A stretch of DNA of 64,000 nt from Siphonodentalium dalli. Its lineage: Eukaryota; Mollusca; Scaphopoda; Gadilida; Siphonodentaliidae. Below the pieces are notes generated by a model. That model saw nothing but the letters and a program-made list of their open reading frames with translations, made no database searches and had not been told where the DNA came from. Made by a program: the position numbers and the translations under genes. Shown here in pieces: positions 56,128 through 64,000 of the stretch. Location: positions 249,933,582 to 249,997,581 of the forward strand of contig CP136061.1 in NCBI GenBank assembly GCA_032622095.1, read 5' to 3'. How positions within the stretch are numbered: the first letter of the stretch is position 1; the number at the start of each line of letters is the position of its first letter.

Positions 56128-58011
56128 GACGTTTCGTACCATGGTCGTTTCGTACTTGGTCGTTTCGTACCATCTGGTCGTTTCGTACCATATTTCTTGG
56201 TCGTTTCGTACCGCATTGTTTGGTCGTTTCGTACCATGTGTTGGAAATGGGGAAAACACGGTATTTTATATATATATTTATATTATGTATGTATAATTAT
56301 TCATGTTCTGGAATGCGGCGAAAGATCTTATGAGATTTGCTTACATCGAATGTGAATAACAATCACGCTGACAATAGTATTCATCTGATTGACTGCGGGA
56401 AAGATCTTATGAGATGTTTTTACAACAAGTGTTAATACTAATCACGCTGTATAAACAAGAGGTGAGCTCTTACTGATTACCACTGATAATGTGACCGGCA
56501 TCGAGATTTCAGCGCGTCTGCGACAATTGGCCGTCAGAAAGGAACAGATTTTCGTCCCTGCGTCAACTCTGGCTGAAGATTTAATGCGGGATGAGTTCGA
56601 CAAGAACCCCAGCGCCGACCTGCCAAAGCCAGATAATTTGATCCGCCAAGCTAATCGAAGGCGACAGAAGGTGAAGCCGAAACCACCACACGACAACAAC
56701 TTCATCACCGACACTGGATTTCTGCCAAAAGACTTCCTTCAAGACGACATCCATTTCGACGGCCAAAGGCATCAGATTTTCGCAACATCCGCCCAGCTTG
56801 AAATTCTATCCAGGTCAAAGAATTGGTACATCGATGGAACATTCAGCATAGTGCGTCAGCCATTCCATCAACTGATGACCATCCACGCCTTCGTCAGAAA
56901 AGGCGAACACTTAAAACAGATTCCGCTGATATATATATGTTCTGATGAGTCGTCGAAAGGCAAAAGATTATGATACGGTACGCATCATTTATACATTATG
57001 AGTTTTCAAGATAATAGTTTCAAATATAATTTCTACAATTAACTTGTTCTCATAGAATAGAATTGTATGAATAAAATAATAGAATTGTATGATTAAATGA
57101 ATTTTTTCAAAATATAACTTATATGATTTTATTTTTATTTCAATTATATAAGTAGAATAATGCTATTATTTCAATTAGCAGAAATAAGGGTATAATTAGA
57201 ATAATATATAACAAACTGAATTTTTTTCTTATTTATGTTTATATCTTCTTTTCATTTTTGTAGGCAACTGCGAAAGCTTTATGCTTTGCCACTTCTGCCA
57301 GCCGAACACATCCGACCAGCATTTGCCAGGATGCGAGATCACCCGACAGCCAAAATCGGCAACATGCCGTTAATCTACGAATATGTGGAATCACAGTGGC
57401 TGGACTCTCGATGCCTACCAATGGAATCGTGGTGCGTCTACGGGCGCTCCATCCGAACGAACAATGACACTGAGGGATGGCACAGACGCATCCAATACAA
57501 AAACAAGGCAACAAACGTCCCATATTATATCCTGGTTCCAATGCTCAAGAAGGAATCGGCAACGACAGACATGACAGTAAAGTTGGTTGGTGAAAAAAAG
57601 ATGAAAAGGTACCAAAGACTCCAGTATCGGGAGAACAAGGCGCAACTATTCTGCTTGTGGAGTAACTACGAAAACGGCGGCATCTCCACCAGTGGTCTGT
57701 TGAAGGCATGTTCAAAACTGTTTGCGCCAACAGTTGTTGTCATTGCTGTCGAGTCGGCTGATTGTTAATATCAAATATCATGTTCGTCCCATATTGTTGT
57801 GTAAAATAATGTTGTTAATGTTAATATGTTATTGTTATTTTAAAATAAAGAATAAAGTATGAAATTAATACTGTTTTCCCCCATTCCCAACATGGTACAA
57901 CGACCAATTGATTTTTCTACATGGTACGAAACGACCAATTGATTTTCTACATGGTACGAAACGACCAAACAATGCGGTACGAAACGACCAAGAAATATGG
58001 TACGAAACGTC
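56128..58011 (+). mobile_element. Mutator-like (MULE) DNA transposon
   Basis: The left terminus is a stack of six (g)gtcgtttcgtacca repeats (56128-56235). The right terminus carries five inverted copies (57890-58011), giving outer ends gacgtttcgtaccat / atggtacgaaacgtc. It encloses a broken MULE transposase. No convincing 8-9 bp TSD is visible (left gggtacag, right tagaagcc). An ~80-bp duplication (ggcgaaagatcttatgagat) lies at 56316-56450. Confidence 0.8.
56491..57768 (+). pseudogene. MULE transposase, frameshifted and internally incomplete
   Basis: First part (56491-56955): a zinc-finger-less N-terminus, then LEILSRSKNWYIDGTFSIVR, which contains the DDE-type first Asp (W-x-x-D-G-T-F), and QLMTIHAFV...IPLIYI. 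At about 56945 a one-base shift is needed to continue MSRRKAKDYDT, the expected M(S)xRxxxDY block. An AT-rich segment (56980-57261) ending in tttttgtag looks like an intron or deletion; the expected middle block with the second Asp and the CxFHWxQ motif is missing. Last part (57262-57765): LRKLYALPLLPAEHIRPAF ... WCVYGRSIRTNNDTEGWHRR, the conserved R-T-N-N-x-x-E-G-W-H C-terminal signature. It is not functional as it stands. Confidence 0.82.
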
Positions 58012-58504
58012 TAGAAGCCTGAATAAAGATCCAAATGCAAAATGAAAGTTGCCCCCATTACAACATTTGTCCAGGTACATGTACATGTATGTTTTCGTGG
58101 GCTGTTCGGTCGGGGGCTGACTCGCATACATGCTTTGATATGTGCATGTTAAAGAACGCTACCAGAGTCACCACAGGGTTATAAAGTTACTGGCTCATTC
58201 TCATTTATGACGCACAATCATTGAAGCCAGTGCGCAATCGGAAAACGAAACACCGAGAGCTATACGTGTCTTGTGTAATTTTTATGTGTGTTGCGTTGGG
58301 TAGTATGGAAAATATTCACTTGCTATGCAAACATTGCTATTTTCCGTTAAGAAGAACAAAAGTAGTCCAAAATGATACATACGTTACTGAATCCAGCCAA
58401 CGCCAACCGTTCATATGTTCAAACAGTATCATTTATCTTGAATTGGGACAATTTCCAATATTATTTTCTGTTCTGGCTTCGATAGGGTCTTATTGTCATA
58501 TTTA

Positions 58505-60920
58505 GCAGAGAAATACCACAAATAAGCCTAGAATATCTTGGCACCAGGCACCATGAACTCTCCATCAAAAAACCCCGCCAAATCACACCACCTCGAAAAA
58601 TCAAAATATATAAAAAGGCAGACTGGGATTCAATTAAACAAGAACTTGAATTATTCCAAGAAACATACCATTCTCAGACCCAACACATGGACACTGAAGG
58701 TAAATGGCTCACAATCAAAGAAAAACTATCCTCCCTGTCCGACAAATACATCCCCACAAAAGTGATGAAAAAACAACACCAAATCCCGTGGCTAACACCT
58801 GAACTGAGGCGGTTATACCGCAAGAAAGCCAAAGCCCACAGGAAACTGAAAACCACAAAAAACAAGCAGCAAATCCAGAAAATATACTGCTCTCTCAAAC
58901 GCCTCACTCAACAACTCTCAAGGCGAGCCTACTGGAGCCACGTAGAGAGCATCATTCATGATGATAACCTCCAGCTAAATCCTATGCATTACACAAAGCC
59001 TAACACCCTTTCCAATCAGCCAAGCAGGCCCAGCAAGAAATTCTGGTCATTCATTAAAAGACAAAAAAGTGAAAACATCGGAGTGTCCCCCCTCAAAGTA
59101 AATGGGATGATGAAAACACACCCTAAAGATCAGGCCGAGGCCCTAAACAACCAATTCTACTCAGCTTTCTCTACCCCTAAACCCCTTAAACTCTCTCACA
59201 TCTGTGAAGCCAACTCCTTGATCACAAACCCTCCAACTGGCTCAATGAGTGAAATTGAAGTATCAACTGATGGCGTCTCAAAAATGCTGGCAAAGCTCAA
59301 ACCAAACAAAGCCTTCGGGGTTGACAACATCTCCCCTCACCTGCTGAAAATGGTCCACAAAGAAATAGCCCCCGTCATTGCAGATCTCTTCTCAATTTCG
59401 CTCCGCACTGGCCATGTACCATCAGACTGGAAGAAAGCCATAGTCTCTCCTATCTTCAAAAAAGGCTCCAAATCTAAACCTGCTAACTACCGGCCTATAT
59501 CCCTGACTTGTATCCTCAGCAAGCAGCTCGAACACATTATTGTCTCCAAAATCATGTCGTACCTAGACTCAAAACAGCTCCTAGCATCTAACCAACATGG
59601 CTTCCGCTCAAAACTGAGTTGTGAAACCCAGCTCATTGCCTTCACACAAGAAATTTTTGAAAATATGACCAAAGGCAAGCAGACCGATGTCACAGTTATG
59701 GACTTTTCAAAAGCTTTCGACAAAGTTGACCATCAAAGGCTAATCCTAAAACTCAGGCGTATCGGCATAAACAACACAGCTGTAAACTGGATTAAAGACT
59801 TTCTATCCAACAGATCACAAAAAGTTGTTGTCAATGGCCAAGAATCATCCGCTCGTCCGTACTTTCTGGGGTTCCACAAGGCTCTGTCCTTGGGCCCTGT
59901 CTCTTTCTCATCTACATAAATGACCTGCCATCCTCTCTATCAAGTCACTCCCACCTCTTTGCAGATGACACTATAGTCTACTGTACAACAATATCCTCAC
60001 CCTCAGACTGCAACACGATCCAACAAGACCTGATCAAACTCGAAAAGTGGGAAGATGATTGGCAAATGGCATTCAATACTGACAAATGTGAAATAATCCA
60101 CATACATAGGAAAAAGGAACCTGTAATCCATGACTACTATCTCCACCATCAGAAACTAAATAGCACAGAAAAGGCAAAATATCTAGGAATAACCATCTCT
60201 AAAGATATGTCATGGAATTCTCACATAAACAACATCACAAACAAAGCCAATGCCTCATTGAGGTTCATCAGAAGAAACATCAGGACAAATAACCACAAAA
60301 CAAAAGAACTAGCCTATAAAACATATGTCCGCCCTAAACTGGAATATTGCTCAACCATATGGCATCCATGGCAAGCATACCTAAGAGACCAAATAGAAAT
60401 GGTCCAACACAGAGCAGCCCGGTACACAATGAACATCTACAACTACCCAAGCAGTGCCTCCGATATACTAAGACAGCTGCAATGGCCTACTCTAGAACAG
60501 CGGCGTTTGTACCAATCACTTGTCATGTTCTATAAAATAAAAAACAACATTGTCAACATACGAGACACCGCTCCCCTCACAACATCGAGAGGTCATAAAT
60601 TCGTGTTCTTTTATACTGGACCCAAATACATCTGCACCTCATTCTACCCTCGCACTATCCTTGCATGGAATTCTCTCGACCCTTCTATTGCTACCCTCAC
60701 AGACCTGGACAAATTCAAATCTACTCTCTATAGCGACCACTTTAAACTCCCATAACCAACCTGTACCAAATCTGAGTTTTATCATGTTTTTAAATATAAT
60801 CCAAAATTCACCAAAAATATTGCACAAAAATTGTATAGTTACACCTCATGCGCCTCCTTTAAAATTTCAGCATAATGAAGGTTAGGAGAAACCTATAGAT
60901 AGATAGATAGATAGATAACT
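58505..60920 (+). mobile_element. Non-LTR retrotransposon (Jockey/CR1-type), 5' truncated
   Basis: The coding part begins mid-linker (no endonuclease domain) and ends at 60755. A ~140-bp 3' region runs to a (TAGA)n tail, tagatagatagatagatagat, at 60895-60917. Short-repeat tails rather than poly-A are usual for CR1/Jockey-group relatives. Confidence 0.85.
58510..60758 (+). pseudogene. Reverse transcriptase ORF2, one frameshift
   Basis: Open from 58510 (HHELSIKKPRQITPPRKIK, then KKADWDSIKQEL) through the RT domain: FGVDNISPHLLK, VSPIFKKGSKSKPANYRPIS, QHGFRSKLSCETQ and motif A VMDFSKAFDKVDH (about 59692). Near 59857 one base is missing. The next frame resumes VLSGVPQGSVLGPCLFLIYI and LFADDTIVY (catalytic FADD), then the thumb (KYLGITISKDMSW) and C-terminal region to FKLP-stop. 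Apart from this shift both frames are clean, so the copy is fairly recent. Confidence 0.9.
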
Positions 60921-60924
60921 GTCT

Positions 60925-62240
60925 GAAGCCTGGATACATACGTTACCATCAAGGAAAATGTATCAGAGATAATTTAGTTTTGCAAGAAAATATTTATATT
61001 GTACATTCTTAGAATCTCATATGAACTACCTTCCAGAAAATATTAAATATAATCGTCCAGAGGCTTATTCAATCATCGTTTGATCCAATTTAACTTATGA
61101 GATTGCCGATCGGTGGTTACAAACTAGGATGATACATACGTTACCATGGGTTTGAGCAATTTAGCACAGATGCTTTGAATTTTCTGTCCCCTATCTTTGT
61201 TACCCATTAGACAATGAATAAAAAAGTATAACACCCACTTCAATCGTCTTTACATATACCGTATATCACTATCAGACCAATTGTTTGGTGAGAATGATAC
61301 ATACATGTACGTTACCGATACATACGTTACCACTCATGAGGGGTAATATTATGATATGACTTAATTTTGGCAAATCAGCCACCCAATCCATTGTCGAATC
61401 ATGCATATCGATTTCCAACCAATTATATACTATGTACATGTACATCCATTGGTGTGACCTAATCTCGTTGAATTAGTGAAGGTCGCATATATCTGATGAT
61501 TTTGAGAGCCCATATGATCTCGAAACGTTGATTTTGGTACCCAGGATCTCCAAAACGTTTACCAGGGTATACTTGATGTATACTTGATCTCCATAATATT
61601 GCCCAATAGACGGGACTTATCAGATATTGCCCAAATAGACGGAAAGTATTGGATATATACCTGACTGTTTGTTCCCCAATTCAAAATTGATGTCTCTAAT
61701 ATATACCGGTAGCTATATCCCTAGTTTTTGCATATGGGTTTCAGTTCAGTGTGACATTAACATAAGTGCAGCCAGCCACCAAACAACAATGCAGTTTCCA
61801 TTAAATAATACATACGTTCATTACGTTGCCGATAGATGAAGAATATAATTAATGTTACGATGGTGTGAATAACAAACATTAACCAGCTGGATCACGTATG
61901 ACACTGAACATAAAATTAAGTAACCACATGTTCTTGTATTCTCCATACTAATAAACTGTTCCCAAGATAACATCTGGAGAAAAGAATTAACAAAAATTAA
62001 CAATCCGTCAATTAGGGATTTGGTGTTAAAATCAAATGTTCTGAGAATAATCTTCAGTTTTCCCACACCTACTTTTATTCCACCCGCTTCTCTTATTTAA
62101 TTTTGGGATATTTTCCACCCTGTACTTTTATTCCACCCCTTCTTTTATTTGGATATATAAAGTACATTGGACAGTCATTATCTGTTAGCTGTTAAGCCTA
62201 ACTCCCATAGACGGCATTATACCGGTAAGCAGTTTAGCCA
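60925..62240. other. DCP1 intron 1 stretch with scattered GATACATACGTTACC motifs
   Basis: gatacatacgttacc-like 15-mers occur near 60943, 61130, 61303 and 61317. No gene recognised. Confidence 0.5.
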
Positions 62241-62246
62241 ATTTGT

Positions 62247-62600
62247 CCAGGAATTTTTTGCTGAGCAGGTGACTTCTTCGCCAAGGTAGGGATCTATAAC
62301 ATGCGCACATAACAATCGAGCGACAGTGTGCCTAGCCTAGTGTTATCCCTGGTCATGACATTACGAGAGGAGATGAGGTATGGAATTTGCCCAGTACATA
62401 TTTTTCAAATTTGTTTGGGATTCCTTTTGCTTCTGGGATCTTTCTCAGAGCTCTGATCATGGCATCGATGGTCGATTCGTGATGCCTATGGAACTGAGAA
62501 TGTAAATGATGACACAAAGCCTGACAGATACCATGTCGGAATCGAACCCTCGACCGTAACAGAAGGTGTAGCTCACAGGTCGGTCCACAAACCAACTAAG
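62247..62600 (-). mobile_element. tRNA-derived SINE, family 1, minus-strand copy
   Basis: Minus strand: agttggtttgtggaccgacc, gagctacaccttctgttacg, B box GGTTCGATTCC (62538-62548), body with gatcagagctctgagaaaga, and tail ggcgaagaagtcacctgctc. It aligns along its length with 13147-13550. The first few bases of the A box are missing. Confidence 0.83.
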
Positions 62601-62604
62601 TTTT

Positions 62605-64000
62605 TTAGTTTTAACGTATTTTATTGTATCATTTTTGTACAATTGGAATTGGGGCACGAGTTATAACAACTGTTACAGAGTGTGAGCATGCTTTGTTAGT
62701 ACCTGTAGGCCTCTCTGATACAGTTATTACAGCATGGCAAAGACAACACAGTCTCATTTCGTACATCGCAGCGATCAGTCCACTCAAAATCATAGCAAAT
62801 CTATAACATCAGAATCATGGCTATGTCTGTGATTTTGGGTGGAGATGATTAATATTCAATACACATAGTTACTGTTTGTTGCTGCAAATCACTGGTTTTC
62901 GTCACAAATTACAGACTGTCACCATAAACACCAACATAGATGTTTTAATTAACTTTTAAATACATGTAGATCTGAATAAATATTATTCAAAGCAACTGAT
63001 GGGACCTCACACTTAAAACAACAAAATTTGACGACATGTGAAAAAGTTTATGTGAAACTACATGTAAATGAACAATATGTTTTCCAACGAAACTCAAAAT
63101 GCTGAAGATACGAATAAAAAAAAACGGTCACATAATAGGGTCCATGATAATTCGACCAGGAAGATTCTTCCAGTCTTTATGCCAAATTTTCTTACAAATT
63201 TCCTTCATTTATGACCAGATATACAAAATTTATTTTATTATATGAATTTAAATCAAAGTTATTACTTACAACTTGTGTTCTAAATCCAAATATCACATTC
63301 AACTCGGTCACAGAATAATATTAATGTGTCTACGGAATCCTCTTTCGGATGATGAGATGATCGCAGAGGGAACTAACAGTACATGTACTCAACTCTTTGT
63401 TTTAGTTAATTTGGCTCAGTGCATTTCAGTCATAAATAATCGGATGTGCTTTTTTACCACATCAGATCTAAAGACTATTATACTATATAACCCCGATGAA
63501 TTTGACCGAAGTTCACCATCACTGACATTTTTGTTCAAACAACCTATGTGGAACTCATACCATTCGTCACCATATACCTATCGGTATGTATTGAGTGCAA
63601 TAGGAATGTACGCCATTGAGAAATAAAAATCATTTACAAACATATTTCTATGTCCAAATAAAAAATATATAATATATAAAACTTTTATTGTCAATTATGA
63701 AACAAATTATTCTTCATTTCTGCACGGCATTGAAGGCTCAACAGTAAGTCCTGTCAGTATCTGACAGGGGTCAAAAATTGGGACAAGTCTAATTAATAAA
63801 ATGTGCTATGACAATAACTGATACAGATACAGCATTCTGAGATACATGTATCATATCCGGTCATATAACATAATGGATCCCTTCACATGTATACATATGC
63901 CCAAATGCTGTTTGAACTGTCACCATTTTCAGCTTCTAATGTGTACTCTTAGGTGCCTAAAAATAATAGTGATGGGTGAAATGTTTGGTTGAAACCAATA
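62605..64000. other. DCP1 intron 1 stretch, no gene recognised
   Basis: The 117-residue frame at 63273-63626 has no family features or codon-use signal that I can identify, and no DCP1 exon 2 was found. Not annotated as a gene. Confidence 0.5.

Noticed and set aside
63273-63626. 117-residue plus-strand frame at the right edge
   Set aside because: No recognisable domain, no splice context and no match to the expected DCP1 exon 2.

Overview
The window is eukaryotic and animal. It is AT-rich, has long introns with very little coding sequence, carries many young DNA transposons, and is rich in ACATGTAC/TACATGTA microsatellite-like strings. It contains two recognisable metazoan genes, a voltage-gated calcium channel and DCP1. 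A marine invertebrate, most likely a lophotrochozoan such as a bivalve mollusc, fits best, but this is inference from repeat style and protein flavour, not a taxonomic proof.

Host genes. (1) On the minus strand lies the 5' end of an L-type (Cav1-like) calcium channel alpha-1 gene. There is a probable start micro-exon at 54891-54909, a firm exon 2 at 31880-32234 (N-terminal tail up to the start of domain I), and a firm exon 3 at 355-460 (domain I segment S1). The rest of the gene runs off the left edge. The 31.4 kb intron between exons 2 and 3 has minor-spliceosome AT-AC signals: donor ATATCCTTT, branch TTTTCCTTAACTC, and acceptor AC 13 nt past the branch adenosine. (2) On the plus strand, coding exon 1 of the decapping cofactor DCP1 is at 55418-55546. 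Later DCP1 exons are not seen before the right edge. The two start codons face away from each other across 508 bp, so the genes appear to share a divergent promoter region.

Everything else is intronic or intergenic repeat. The main families are: (a) a near-perfect ~213 bp foldback MITE (family A; CAGTAATGCCC ends, TA target duplication, Tc1/mariner-like) with about 20 copies; (b) an 8-bp-TSD foldback family (family B; CAAGCCT ends, hAT-like), in short 140-250 bp and long 430-800 bp forms; (c) TTAA-bounded piggyBac-like non-autonomous elements, many built from a shared ~72 bp hairpin module that also occurs in elements with different ends; (d) hAT-like elements with clear 8-bp TSDs (31228-31766, 33508-34528, 52716-53496); (e) a probable Harbinger-like element full of TTCGG motifs (49704-50474); (f) a Mutator-like (MULE) element with a broken transposase (56128-58011); (g) a 5'-truncated Jockey/CR1-type non-LTR retrotransposon with one frameshift (58505-60920) and a second retrotransposon 3' fragment (36768-37294); (h) two tRNA-derived SINE families and a 5S-rRNA-derived repeat, the latter expanded into a 209-bp tandem array; (i) minisatellites, the largest a ~2.9 kb array of 57-bp units at 40196-43055.

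Layout: 1-460 calcium channel exon 3 and flank; 461-31879 AT-AC intron packed with MITEs, including the 17.7-20.9 kb block of 5S-like repeats interrupted by a 2 kb GAGCTCGCA-rich element; 31880-32234 exon 2; 32235-54890 intron 1 with piggyBac-like elements, the minisatellite and nested transposons; 54891-55546 divergent gene starts; 55547-64000 DCP1 intron 1 with the MULE, the non-LTR element and a SINE. No bacterial-type features (operons, CRISPR) are present.
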